Shown: piece by piece, positions 23,101-32,941 of the stretch
How the letters are laid out: every line of letters begins with the position of its first letter
How positions within the stretch are numbered: the stretch's first letter is position 1
Source: Dipteris shenzhenensis
Taxonomy: Eukaryota > Polypodiophyta > Polypodiopsida > Gleicheniales
NCBI GenBank assembly: GCA_047967505.1
Contig: CM106539.1
Direction: 5' to 3' (one strand)
DNA: 64,000 bases
Notes under the pieces: model-generated
The model's input: the letters and a program-made list of their open reading frames with translations, nothing else
The model's database searches: none
Told to the model about the DNA's origin: nothing
Translations under genes and position numbers: made by a program

Positions 23101-24501
23101 TCCCCCCACTTGGCTGTTAGCCCCAGTTCCAGAGATCCCCTAGGGGGTGAGCTGGGGTTTCTCAGGAACAGGTCGGTTTTTCTTTCAGCCTTTTCTGTTT
23201 TTTCTTTCAGCCTTTTCCGTTTTTTTCCATACTCAGCACCTTCGGAGCTGCTGTCTTGTATGAAATCTTTCAAGCATTAATAGAAGGTTCCTTTCTTTGG
23301 GGAAAAGAAAAAGTTATGAGGAGGACAAATCCCATTTAAGCACGAGCCATTTCAAGCTTATGCTCTCATAGCTGGGATTTGTACGTTCAAAACCGTGAAC
23401 TAACTAATGCGAGTGTTTCCAAGTCAAATGAAGATTTAAGACGCAACAGTAGATGCATAACCATTTCTCAAGCGCGACGATATGGACAATATGCCCCCAC
23501 TCCCTTTTTGCACGTGCCTCAAATAAGCGATGCCTTCCATGACCTCTGCATATATCTTCAAACGGATCTCTAACGGCTTTATCCTCCCCTCCATCGAAGC
23601 CCTACTCCCGATCCAGCCCCCTTTCAAACTACGGTGAAAGTTCATGGAGAAATCCCAAGTATGCTACGGTCTACGCACCATACAGTCGGGATTGTAGTGC
23701 GGTAAAAATGAGCAAATGACGAAGGGGAAATCAAACATATGACTCAGATTTAACCTGTATAATCTTGTAGAGGCAAGCTTTGTGCGCTCCGGAGAAAACG
23801 GCAAATACTACAGGACCGGGATGCTCTTCAAGCTCCTGCAAGCAAAACGAAAACGGCTTAGATTGACGCTCTTTTTACGTCGATAATTGGACCTTGCACG
23901 GGCTAAGCATCAAGATCAGAGAGAAGTGAAAAACAATTCTGAATTCCAACCTTGACCAGCTCATCCAAAACATTCAGAGCAAAAGTTGTAGCCCTGCTGG
24001 GGAACCACCTGAAATTATTTCTCGGTATCAGAACAGTGTTCGTGATCGAATGCCACACGTAACTATGAAGAACTGTGAGCAGATTGCTCAATTGGGGCTT
24101 GTACTGTACGAGCTACTCAGTATGAATAAGCTCGTCCTCTAATCCTAGAGCGCGCAAGAGGTGAAAAGCGCAGGAGGAAGAAGGGCTCACAGATTGAATA
24201 CGTCCGGGTGGCAAACGAGGGAATCCCAACCGCAAGAATGGAAAAGGCGGGCATAAGGAGCCAAGTGCTTCCGTTTGCTGAGCATCCAGCCAAGCACCAC
24301 CACGGTTCCAATGCGCTCCTGCTGCTCCTCCTCCTTGCTCCTGCGATTCCAGTACAAGAAACCGGGCCTGGAAACACCGGAAGCCATGCACAAGAAGAAG
24401 AAGAAGAAGAGGAGGAGGAGGAGGAGGAGGAGGAGGAGCACTTTCCTGGGTAAAAAGTCATCAGCCGAAAGTACGAGCACTTTCCTGGCCGCAGAGATCA
24501 T
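1310..24501 (-). CDS. DUF829/TMEM53-family alpha/beta-hydrolase-fold protein, 7 exons over 23 kb
   Basis: Seven minus-strand exons join in frame to 421 codons plus stop: 24191-24501, 23951-24008, 23755-23835, 9463-9501, 8938-9180, 2045-2183 and 1310-1704. All introns are GT-AG, and the phases (2,0,0,0,0,1) agree at each junction. Residues ~67-90 carry the family-like VVVLGWM...KHLAPYA start, followed by NLWFPSRAT. Residues ~131-140 carry PVVFAVFSG, with Ser138 at the nucleophile-elbow position. Next come [24 protein letters not shown] (Asp257 candidate acid) and EHVGHF (His289 or His292). The C-terminal ~110 residues are polar and not recognised. A stop codon lies in frame upstream of the ATG at 24501; a later Met after the Leu/Phe run is an alternative start. 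Family membership is from recognised motifs. Plant members have no settled substrate, and the animal homologue TMEM53 is a nuclear-envelope protein. Introns 3 (14,253 bp) and 5 (6,754 bp) are filled with retroelements. Confidence 0.86.
4225..4557 (+). repeat. 5' LTR of the intron-5 element
   Basis: Begins TGTTAGAATATGAAGCC and ends CCATGTTCCTTCA. It contains a TATA-like CTTATATAAGAG at ~4370, the likely LTR promoter. It pairs with 6151-6483. Confidence 0.9.
6151..6483 (+). repeat. 3' LTR of the intron-5 element
   Basis: Same length and ends as 4225-4557 with five single-base differences. It is followed directly by the GAGAT target duplication. Confidence 0.9.
7540..7975 (-). pseudogene. Frameshifted coiled-coil ORF, probably transposon-derived
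   Basis: The minus strand encodes two pieces in different frames. 7975 to ~7740 has [20 protein letters not shown] and on to LAEIKKQGG. ~7735 to 7522 has a Lys/Glu-rich heptad-like stretch ([37 protein letters not shown]). The charge pattern predicts a coiled coil. It lies next to the LINE relic inside intron 5 and was probably part of a mobile element. I do not recognise the family. Confidence 0.35.
8102..8137. repeat. (GA)n microsatellite
   Basis: About 18 GA dinucleotides in intron 5 of the hydrolase-like gene, next to a short GT-rich stretch. Confidence 0.95.
8183..8645. repeat. Tandem duplication of a ~224-bp unit
   Basis: 8183-8405 and 8406-8645 are diverged tandem copies. Both start CATGTGGACAATAAAATCTG, contain TTTCGTATATTATGAA, TCTTCTAGAAAC and CAGTCAGCCAATGAAGCTGA, and end GGCAGCTCCTCTCCATCC. 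Small indels separate them. No coding function is seen. Confidence 0.85.
8938..9501 (-). CDS. DUF829 gene exons 4-5 (core domain)
   Basis: Exon 4 (9463-9501) is only 39 nt and encodes [13 protein letters not shown]. Exon 5 (8938-9180, 81 codons) contains [13 protein letters not shown] and [10 protein letters not shown] and ends in WHTLYSSV, segments typical of plant DUF829 proteins. The 282-bp intron between them has GTAAGA and CAG borders. The exon pair is isolated between a 14.25-kb and a 6.75-kb intron, so automated gene finders could easily miss or split it. Confidence 0.84.
10540..11065. repeat. C/T-rich low-complexity tract (polypyrimidine)
   Basis: About 520 bp that is almost pure C and T on the plus strand. 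It gives long open frames on both strands (Pro/Leu/Ser-rich and Arg/Gly/Glu-rich) because stop codons are rare in such sequence. I do not read these as genes. It lies at the 5' end of the LINE nest and could be the LINE 5' UTR. Confidence 0.75.
11110..11547 (+). pseudogene. LINE ORF1-like fragment (DUF4283-like)
   Basis: The frame encodes [20 protein letters not shown], then [20 protein letters not shown] and [19 protein letters not shown]. This arrangement resembles the DUF4283 region of plant LINE/retroelement ORF1 proteins. It starts at an ATG just after the C/T-rich leader and breaks off where gypsy-related sequence begins (~11500). The nucleic-acid-binding role is inferred from family resemblance only. 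Confidence 0.45.
12450..13091 (+). pseudogene. Extra Pro/Ser-rich ORF upstream of gypsy gag
   Basis: An intact 213-codon frame between the presumed leader and gag, overlapping the gag start by 14 bp in a different frame. It contains [20 protein letters not shown] and a proline-rich second half with repeated PP and YPP motifs. I do not recognise the protein. It is longer and better preserved than chance alone suggests, while the neighbouring gag-pol frame is full of stops. Confidence 0.4.
13078..16362 (+). pseudogene. Ty3/gypsy gag-pol pseudogene
   Basis: One continuous frame carries gag ([24 protein letters not shown]), a CCHC-like knuckle ([13 protein letters not shown]), protease ([12 protein letters not shown]), RT ([25 protein letters not shown], the active-site YLDDILVFS and [12 protein letters not shown]) and RNase H ([41 protein letters not shown]). 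It is broken by in-frame stops at 13276, 13468, 13528, 13624, 14476, 14944, 15964, 16090 and 16120. After VADALSRL the frame passes straight to [14 protein letters not shown], the post-integrase linker, so the zinc-binding and D,D-35-E integrase core is missing. It cannot encode a working polyprotein. Confidence 0.9.
16364..16740 (+). pseudogene. Gypsy post-integrase region and chromodomain-like tail
   Basis: This piece is shifted one frame from pol. It has [20 protein letters not shown], then [20 protein letters not shown]. After one stop (16621) it has the chromodomain-like segment [18 protein letters not shown]. In chromoviruses this tail binds modified histones and guides insertion. It places the element in the chromovirus branch of Ty3/gypsy. 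Confidence 0.75.
16816..17216 (+). repeat. 3' LTR of the gypsy element
   Basis: Starts TGTCACGATCTGTGACG right after a purine-rich tract, contains CTCTATATAAGAGAGG (TATA-like, ~17075), and ends GGATTTCTTACA. It is about 401 bp and rich in repeated ACACCC/CACCTTTTCATG-type motifs. Confidence 0.75.
17187..17597. repeat. ~202-bp tandem duplication across the gypsy LTR end
   Basis: 17187-17388 and 17389-17597 both begin CTAAATATAGTAAATCTAGG, run out of the LTR end into CCCCCTCCCC-rich DNA and end AGGGGAACGATGAC. Because each copy carries the last ~30 bp of the LTR, the duplication arose after the gypsy insertion. Confidence 0.85.
17582..18313 (+). pseudogene. LINE ORF1-like relic
   Basis: 17582-18094 is open for 170 codons with [13 protein letters not shown] and [17 protein letters not shown] second piece (18116-18313) in another frame has [17 protein letters not shown]. 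Position immediately before the endonuclease fits LINE ORF1. I do not see a zinc knuckle, so the assignment rests mainly on context. Confidence 0.4.
18310..19185 (+). pseudogene. LINE AP-like endonuclease relic
   Basis: Starts [18 protein letters not shown] and continues through [11 protein letters not shown] and [18 protein letters not shown], the standard layout of the LINE apurinic-like endonuclease. After frame breaks it reaches [12 protein letters not shown] at 18925, the conserved SDH catalytic motif near the end of the domain. The endonuclease would nick target DNA to prime reverse transcription. A stop at 18712 and frameshifts make it non-functional. Confidence 0.85.
19206..19407 (-). 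repeat. LTR of the small copia element (downstream copy)
   Basis: Nearly identical to 19708-19909; the one difference seen is AAGACAGTC against AAGATAGTC. Confidence 0.9.
19708..19909 (-). repeat. LTR of the small copia element (upstream copy)
   Basis: Pairs with 19206-19407 and is flanked by the CCATC target duplication. The PBS-complement lies just inside its inner edge. Confidence 0.9.
19915..22254 (+). pseudogene. LINE reverse transcriptase relic
   Basis: The plus strand continues the LINE after the copia insertion. It shows [14 protein letters not shown], then [79 protein letters not shown] and the active-site FADDTALY at ~21050. Downstream are a [14 protein letters not shown] thumb region and a long C-terminal region open from 21901 to 22254. 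In-frame stops (e.g. 20349, 20697, 21346) make it a pseudogene. RT-region motifs place it in the plant L1-type LINEs. Confidence 0.88.
22255..23310 (+). pseudogene. LINE C-terminal region and 3' UTR
   Basis: Broken open frames continue the LINE ORF2 tail. A Cys/His cluster ([20 protein letters not shown], ~22590) resembles the zinc-binding zf-RVT domain after RT. The final ~200 bp are non-coding and end A-rich before the direct repeat at 23311-23325. Confidence 0.6.
23755..24501 (-). CDS. DUF829 gene exons 1-3 (5' end)
   Basis: Exon 1 (24191-24501) has the ATG, a run of about ten Leu and five Phe encoded by a CTC/TTC microsatellite, and the LGWM...[10 protein letters not shown] motif. It ends at a GTGAGC donor. 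Exon 2 (23951-24008) completes a Leu codon and reads [19 protein letters not shown]. Exon 3 (23755-23835) reads through [19 protein letters not shown], the nucleophile region. The introns between them are short (182 and 115 bp), unlike intron 3. The order matches DUF829 proteins, and each splice keeps the frame. Confidence 0.86.
24391..24441. repeat. (GAA)n(GAG)n microsatellite inside exon 1
   Basis: Plus-strand AAGAAGAAG then GAGGAGGAG repeats. Read on the coding (minus) strand they give about ten Leu followed by five Phe near residues 22-37 of the hydrolase-like protein. Confidence 0.9.
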
Positions 24502-24880
24502 CGATGCTGGGATCTGATCCGGACATACAGCTGAGGAAAGTCCTTCGAGCTAGGAGGATTCCGAGGACTTTCCAGTTGAATTTAATTCTCGGCCCTTTAG
24601 TTTAATTGCATCCGACTTAGTTCAGTATGTTTTATGCTCTGTGAATTAAATTGTGGGCTTGTTAGTTTAGTTAAATTATGTTTTTTGTGCTATTGTACTC
24701 TATGAGGGAGTTAGTTTAAAGGATATTCGTATTGCTATAAGTGGGGTGATGGAGGTTCCGTTTGACATCATTAAGACCCTATCTTCAAGGCTGTGCAAGG
24801 TGCTGTTGTTATGGCTATGAATCGGTCGGTGTAGCAGAGTAGTCCTAAGTCGAAGGAGAATGATTCTGTTCTAGGAATCA
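24502..24880. other. 5' flank of the DUF829 gene, shared with a rightward relic
   Basis: Upstream of the minus-strand ATG at 24501. An in-frame TAG lies about 45 bp upstream of the ATG. The region is AT-rich from 24590 on, but I cannot identify a convincing TATA box or transcription start. Rightward coding relics begin at about 24880. Confidence 0.4.
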
Positions 24881-26520
24881 CTGAGGAGCGGAGAGTTTTA
24901 GATGATATTGACTTTTTGATGTTTCATCCGCGTGGGGTGCAGCGTCGGTTTGCATTTTACTGTCTTTCTCAGTTTTGCATACGAAGTGGTAAGGAGTTGC
25001 ATTCTGTTCTGAGGTCGGATTTCAATCACATGACAGCGATGAACTGGGAGAGTATGTCGAGTGAGTGTTTGGATTTTTATCTCTTTTTGTTGGTTGTATG
25101 TTGGTTACTTTGTGTGTATTCTAATTGCTCTAAACTTGTGCAAGTCTAATGAGCATCTCAGCAAGAATTACATGGAGAGCTCGACTCGATATCAGAAATC
25201 TGATTTCCGTCTTAGAGTTCAGGTTCACGAGGGAGATGTGGTTCGAACCTATTGTCATCTTGTGCGCCATCTTCCTGTGTTGCAGGATTATTCTCCAAAT
25301 TCTAAGTATTTGTTCTTGCAGGTTGTAGAGAATTATGTTTTTGAGGTATGTGTTTTTTGTTTGTGCATTTTCTTTCTTGGTTTTTATGGGATTTTTGTTA
25401 AATGTGTTTTGTGTGCAGGTTTCGTTAAATGTGAACCGAGTTTTTGAGAAGAGCTTGAACAAGATGGTTCAGATGATGCTTTCTATTGTTTCTTGCGGTC
25501 AGGGTGAAAGCAAAACTAACAAGAGTGTGAGGGCATCAATTGTTACTCGACTTAGTTTGTGCCAGGTTCCTGATGATGTAGGTCGGCTATGGTCATAGAA
25601 GAGTCTCTTCTTACCGTAAGTATGATAAGAGAAATTCTTTAAAGATTGCAGCTATGCAATCAATTATCTCGAATCCTTATGATGAGAGTGGAAAGTTGAG
25701 GAGCTATCCAAAGGTGCTGGAGGAAAATATGAAGGTCCATTGTGAGAAAGTTGATGGTGTTGTGAGTTCAGATGTTGTGAAGGCTACACCAAGATTAGAA
25801 ACCAAAGAATTAGGTGGGTTTGAGGTATTTTTGTGGTTTTTTTTTCCTTTTGTTTGCTTGCTAGCGTTTAATATTGTTTGTTGTTTTGTCCGCAGGTGGT
25901 TCGGGTGTTGAGCCTATTGTATATGATGGAGGGACTTTTGTTGTTGCTTTGGATGGTGGCATTAATTTGGCTTTTGTGACTTTTTCTGAATGCATTGTTT
26001 CTGCTGTTCCTATGTTGGTTGGTGGTCCTGAGTCGACGATCCCGTTCTTTAATGTGTGTGGAATTGCCAGTTTAGAACGATGCTGAAGTCCCTTCATCCT
26101 ATGTTTGCAAAGAGCACCACTATTTTGATACCATATACTACACGTTTTGGTGCAAAAAAGAGGAAGTGTGGGTAGGAGAAGGCAAGTACACTTACAAGAC
26201 TCTTGCACCACATATTTGAATAGGGAGGAAAGGGGATTAAGGGTTGCTCTACCATGTCATAGGAGGACTGAGATCTTGCATGAGTATGCAAACCAGTATG
26301 ATGATGACTTGCATTTGGTTACTTGTACTCTTGTGGTCTTCCTCTTGACGATGTCAAGGAGATGAAGACCATTGGCATTGATACTCCAAAGGGTAGTACC
26401 GTTGCTTCTGCCCACCCTACTGATATGGAGAAGAGGCCATGGAATGATGCAGGTGTGTTGCGTACATCACAGAGGACTTTGCTTGGGATGCTTGCTTCCG
26501 AGAGTTGGTAGAAAGAGAGA
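24880..26520 (+). pseudogene. Unrecognised intron-bearing gene relic
   Basis: Several plus-strand segments look like exons of one protein. 24880-25061 has VLDDIDFLMFHPRGVQRRFA and ends at a GTGAGTG donor. 25146-25346 has QKSDFRLRVQVHEGDVVR. 25419-25596 starts after a GTGTGCAG acceptor (VSLNVNRVFEKSLNKMVQMM). 25630-25826 has AAMQSIISNPYDESGKLRSY. After another intron ending CCGCAG, 25896-26083 has GGINLAFVTFSECIVSAVPM. 26090 on has KSLHPMFAKSTTILIPYTTR. Stops and a frameshift (stop at ~25597) suggest decay. I do not recognise the family. Confidence 0.45.
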
Positions 26521-26559
26521 CAAAGCATAGCTAAGTTTGAAATTGGTAAAAGAATTGTG

Positions 26560-27840
26560 ATCTCTCATTCAATGTCTTACACTTGTTGGGGGTTGTTGAT
26601 TTGCTATGATGGGAGTAGAGGAGCTTGATTAATATCTTGGTCTCCTCTTGTCTAAGCACACTCTTCTTGTGGGTTGTTGATTGCTATGATTGAAGAGCGG
26701 GCAAGGAGATGACAGGGAAGTTCATCTATAGGCATATTTGAGTGGTTATCATAGAGGTGGGCCTAGAGAATGTGGTGCAGACCATTTCACATAATGATTC
26801 GAATTGTAGACAGTACTTGAGGAGTTTCCCTCCATAGTGTGGACCACTTGAGCTTCATATTGCCTTGACCTATTGATGGAGGACATAGGCAAACTTGAGG
26901 GTGCACACTACATAAGGGAGGCTAATAACATTGTGGTATTCTTCAGGAAAAAGCCCATGGAAGTGTCTACTTTTGGTGAGTACTCAGAGGTATAGGTATT
27001 GCAGCCCTCCAGGACTCAATTCACCTACATGTTTCTTGTCTTGGAGCAGCTATATGCTATGCACCATGACTTGCACCAGATAGTGGTATCATCGCCAAAA
27101 CGGCCAACCCATAGAGAGCATAAAATAGAGGCTTCCCGTCTCAGCCCTTCTATCTGTAGCTCTATATATACAACTTGGATCCCGTTCTATTTCTTTGAGG
27201 CATGCTAATGTTGATTCATGGACTATAGTCGTGATGCTCCTCGCATGACTACCGATGGCCTAATCATTGGATACATTGGGATACCTCTAGGGACATAGAT
27301 ACTCTTCATGTGCAGGTATCTTTTCTCAATATCTCCTTATGGTAGTAGACCATTGGGATTGCTTTGAGGCCACTATTTGTGATGTTGCATGTGAGAGACA
27401 TGAAGGGATACAGCCTCCATGAGGCCACTATATGGTTTGAGTCCACTATTTGTGATGCTGCATGTGAGAGACATGAAGGGATACACCCTTGGTTTTTTTA
27501 TACCATTTGATGCACAGGGTACACACAAAGCTAGACAAATGTACCAGACTTACAACATCTAGGTATCTATGTTTACCCATTGTGGTAAGTTGAAAGTTAT
27601 AGTGCTTAATTTGAAACTTAAATATGATGAGTTACAATGTGGTACTTAGTACTTAGTAGTTACTAGTTACTACTTACATAAAATGCTTTTGCAATGTGTA
27701 CTATGTAGATTGGCTGAGATCAAGGCTATTGAGCAAGAAAGGTGGATGTTTATGAGCCACCCCATCCATCGCATAGCTGCTCTTCTCCATCCACTTTATT
27801 AAACTCTTGGTCTATTGCTCAATAGCTAGCTTGCATATTC
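26560..27840 (+). pseudogene. hAT-like transposase relic
   Basis: Short plus-strand peptides in shifting frames match the layout of hAT transposases. They include LLMEDIGKLEGAHYIREANN-like coding at ~26870, LQPSRTQFTYMFLVLEQLYA at 26999 and KAIEQERWMFMSHPIHRIAA at ~27725, the last being the region before the dimerisation domain. Many stops and a 65-bp internal duplication show decay. Assignment is by motif resemblance, without an alignment. Confidence 0.45.
27368..27486. repeat. Tandem duplication (~70-bp period)
   Basis: CCACTATTTGTGATGTTGCA followed by TGTGAGAGACATGAAGGGAT occurs at ~27370 and again at ~27441 with one or two changes. Confidence 0.8.
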
Positions 27841-27931
27841 TCAACATTCATATGGGGAGGGCAAGAAGTGAGTTTTTTGGGCGAGTTTGTTTTGCAACCA
27901 GCATGTTTTGTTTCACCTATTCCACTTATGA

Positions 27932-29760
<1,829 letters not shown>

Positions 29761-29777
29761 TTTACACATTCCCTTCT

Positions 29778-29797
29778 CCCCCCCCCCCCCCCCCCCC
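29778..29797. repeat. 20-base C homopolymer
   Basis: An uninterrupted run of 20 C at the right edge of the microsatellite inverted repeat. Confidence 0.9.
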
Positions 29798-29799
29798 TT

Positions 29800-31565
29800 A
29801 TTGTTCAACGGTTATGTAATTCTTTATTGTTCATTTTTATGGCATTTGTCATTTTTTCGTTATGTGATTCTTTATTATAGGTAAGTCTTTGCTATTCATT
29901 GTTATGACATTTTTTAGTTAGCATCTTATTTCTTCTTTTGGATTTATAATAATAATTCTTGATTATGTCGTTTCCCCTTTCCATATAGATACTCCCTCTA
30001 ATTTTTCAATATTTATTGGCAAGATATATATCTATATATATATATATATATACCTTATACACTTACTATTCCTCTTCCTAAGCTTTATTAGACAGTCACC
30101 TCCCTTGTGCCCCCCCCACAATCCCCACCCCAATCCCAATCCTTGGTTAAACTCTAACCACTCCCTAACCTCTCTCTCACCCTCTGACCTTGCTAACCCT
30201 GCGTCACTTAACCAGCCCCTAGCCCTTTAAAAACTCCTTACCCACTGCCCAACCACTAAATGCCACTGCCCACTCCCATTTGAACTTCCCTATTCTACAT
30301 GCTCTTCTTGAAGAGCGTTATGCTCTTTATTTTGTGCCTTTTCTACCAATCCCTTTCTATTTCTTCACTCCCCTCCAAGTAAAGGCTAGTCTTACTATTT
30401 TGCACATGCTACCTTATGTCTTTCGAGTCACACAGCTACCTCCTTCCTTCTTCCTCGTAGTTACCACCCCTCCTGTCGCAGTTACCTTATCCTCAACTGC
30501 ACCTTGGACTTCGCCTTGTTGCCCCTTCCTTTGGCTCCCTGGCTCAATCAAGTCTTGCTCCTGTGGTGCTTCTTCTCTTCCTTGTCCTGTAATACCTATT
30601 GCTTACCCCTTTTCTAAAGGTATAGCGGTGCTTTGGTGCCTTCCTTCATTTTAGTTTCTCCACTCAACATGGTGTTACATTGCCTTATGGCCTCCTTTCT
30701 TGCTCAGGTGCAGGTTTGTGCTTTGTCCATTATTTTCATATTATTAGGTGGCAACCATCTTTACTTACATTGTTGGAGTCTCACTCCTTGGCTTCGGATC
30801 TTGTTTATGGCTCTCAACTTTATCTTACGCTCGCTATCTCTCACGACCTACATTATTACCTGTTGCGCCAGTTCATCATAACTGTCTTTCACTAGTGTAA
30901 CTCTCCTCACTACGATTGGCAACATCTCCTACCTTTGCACAATGATATGCTTTACTGTCTCAACCACGTGAACCTAAGTCCATTCTTAACACTTATTTTC
31001 ACCCCTGTATTGAATTTGGAACAAAATGAAGCTGTAGCGGTGTGGAAAATGGCTCACATACTGTAGAAAACAAATCCAAGTGTAACGCCACATTCACAAA
31101 TAAAATTCTATAAGATATGCTGCTAGTTCCTAGGATTGGATAAGTTTTTAAGGGATTCAGCAACTATATAGTCCACAATGACTTACAACATGTTTAGCCT
31201 TGACATGCTCAGCACGCAGCCATATACAGTTCTTCATGCAGTCATCTTTTGATCGACCAATTTTTTATCCAGGTGGACTTTACTTTTTGCATATTTTCTC
31301 TCTCTCCCTTTCGGCCTATCTCCTAGGCTTTATTCCCAAAGTCGAAGGATGACCCACAACTTAAGAGGGGGAAATCCACATTATGTATAAGATCATAAGT
31401 TGTACTCATTGTACAGGCTTCTGCTACATACTCACTATGCTCACATACACACATACTACTCTGATTCTTTTTAGCTTTGGATGCTATCATATGCACCAAA
31501 CAAAATCCATGAAAAGATCTTGTATATGCACCCTCTACTTACCCAGTGCAATTTAAGAGGGGGTG
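29800..31565. other. Repeat-derived DNA without an intact gene
   Basis: No gene is supported. ~30280-30330 (GCTCTTCTTGAAGAGCGTTA and flanks) matches segments at ~42950 and ~43630, so this is a dispersed repeat family. A purine stretch AAGAGGGGG followed by TGTTGAGGATGG at 31557-31577 resembles a polypurine tract plus the start of an LTR. A (TA)n stretch lies at ~30030-30052. Confidence 0.4.
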
Positions 31566-31704
31566 TTGAGGATGGTGTAAATTGCACCATACCTCTAGGA
31601 TATTAGGGGAAAACCCTAACCATTACCCTAAGGGCTTCACATGTATATCTTCATGTTCATATTCAATACAACTTAGTGAACATGTAGCTATATAGTGTGC
31701 ACTC

Positions 31705-31706
<2 letters not shown>

Positions 31707-31742
<36 letters not shown>
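31707..31742. repeat. (CT)n microsatellite
   Basis: A CT run interrupted by TTTCTC, in the sequence before the second hAT-like fragment. Confidence 0.9.
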
Positions 31743-31743
<1 letters not shown>

Positions 31744-31769
31744 AATTCCGCTTTTACATCATTCATATG

Positions 31770-32650
31770 TGTCTATGTAGATTCGTTGATACAAAGGCTA
31801 TTGTGCAACAAAGGTGGATGTTTATGAGCCATCCCATCCATGGCATGGCTGCCCTTCTGCATCCACTTTATAAAACTCATGGTCATTTAAACTCATGGTC
31901 ATTTGCTCAAAGCTAGCTTGCAAATGCTTAGCATTTATATGTGTCTAGAGTATTTGTAGAGGAGACTCAGATGGCAAGCTTATAGATGGTGAGCTTATTA
32001 CTTAGAGTAATGGGTCTAGACTAGCATTCTCTAGAGCTACTATAAAAGACATACCAATTGTGCAAATGGGAGGCTAGTCCAAAAGTTTAAGGATTTGATA
32101 GCTCCCATTAAAATAAACTCTAGAGTTATATGGCATGGCACATGTGACATATCTGAGGTCTCTTTTTGAATTGATACCAAGTGCTAGTCGTCAATTGCTT
32201 ATAAGTTATTTGGTATCATATAAGTACTCTTTTTTAGGTTTTGGAGGTGGATATGTCGAAGCTCAATTGGAATAGCACACTTGCTTATGTTGTATGCATT
32301 CCCATATTATGAGTTGATCATTGTGGATAGATGAATGTTGAGGATCCAAGCTTGAGTGTGACATCATGTAATGAGTCTATTGCAATTACGCAAGCCAAAG
32401 GTAGACATGGGGCTAGGGATGTGTCAAGGGGTATGTTCTAGTTCGGGCTATTTAGCACACATATACATGTCAAGGTAGCTCCTCAATATGGATTGTAGTA
32501 GAGGTTAAGAAGACACCTCTACCCCTAGAGGATGCATTCTTAGAGGATGAGGATGAGAAGCTTGGGTTAGAGATAGAGATCCATGAGGTTGAGTATGACA
32601 ATGATGGTAATACCATCGTTGATAGAGACTTTACCTCCACATCCTCCTCT
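31770..32650 (+). pseudogene. Second hAT-like fragment, split by the CACTA element
   Basis: DTKAIVQQRWMFMSHPIHGM (~31784) repeats the hAT-like segment at ~27725 with about 130 bp of related DNA. Further on, an acidic stretch (EDAFLEDEDEKLGLEIEIHE, ~32525) is open up to the CACTA insertion point. After removing one copy of the TCT duplication, the frame continues at 41428 for nine more codons, mostly Glu, to a TGA at 41455. This suggests the C-terminal tail of one protein. Confidence 0.5.
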
Positions 32651-32941
32651 CACTACTACACATGGGCCTTATACCGATGGTTAAGCATCGACGTTTAGTG
32701 CACGTGGGGTGCTAATCGTTGGTAAGTAAAGCGGGTTTAAAAATGTGTCGCTATATACCAACGTTTTATAAACGTCGCTATATAGCACCCTTTATAAAAC
32801 ATTGGTATATAGCGACGTTTGCCAGACTTGCGACTCTGAGACACTTTCCTATAGCAATGTTTTACAAAGAGTGTTTTTCCCCATACTGACCTTTAAAGAT
32901 AGTTTTTTCAAATGACAAAAAAAAAAATCAATGAAGAGCAT

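Larger units (their letters stand above)
10506..23310 (+). mobile_element. LINE insertion nest in intron 3, bracketed by a ~15-bp direct repeat
   Basis: AAGTTCTGAGGAGGA (10491-10505) and AAGTTATGAGGAGGA (23311-23325) differ at one base and bracket a plus-strand LINE. The right end is A-rich (GGAAAAGAAA), as expected for the 3' end of a LINE. Coding relics are an ORF1-like piece at 11110-11547, further ORF1-like sequence from 17582, endonuclease from 18310 and RT from ~19915. A Ty3/gypsy element lies inside it and a small copia element lies inside the endonuclease-RT linker. The LINE is antisense to the host gene. I infer that both halves belong to one LINE from the flanking repeat; a separate LINE on each side of the gypsy copy is possible. 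Confidence 0.7.
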
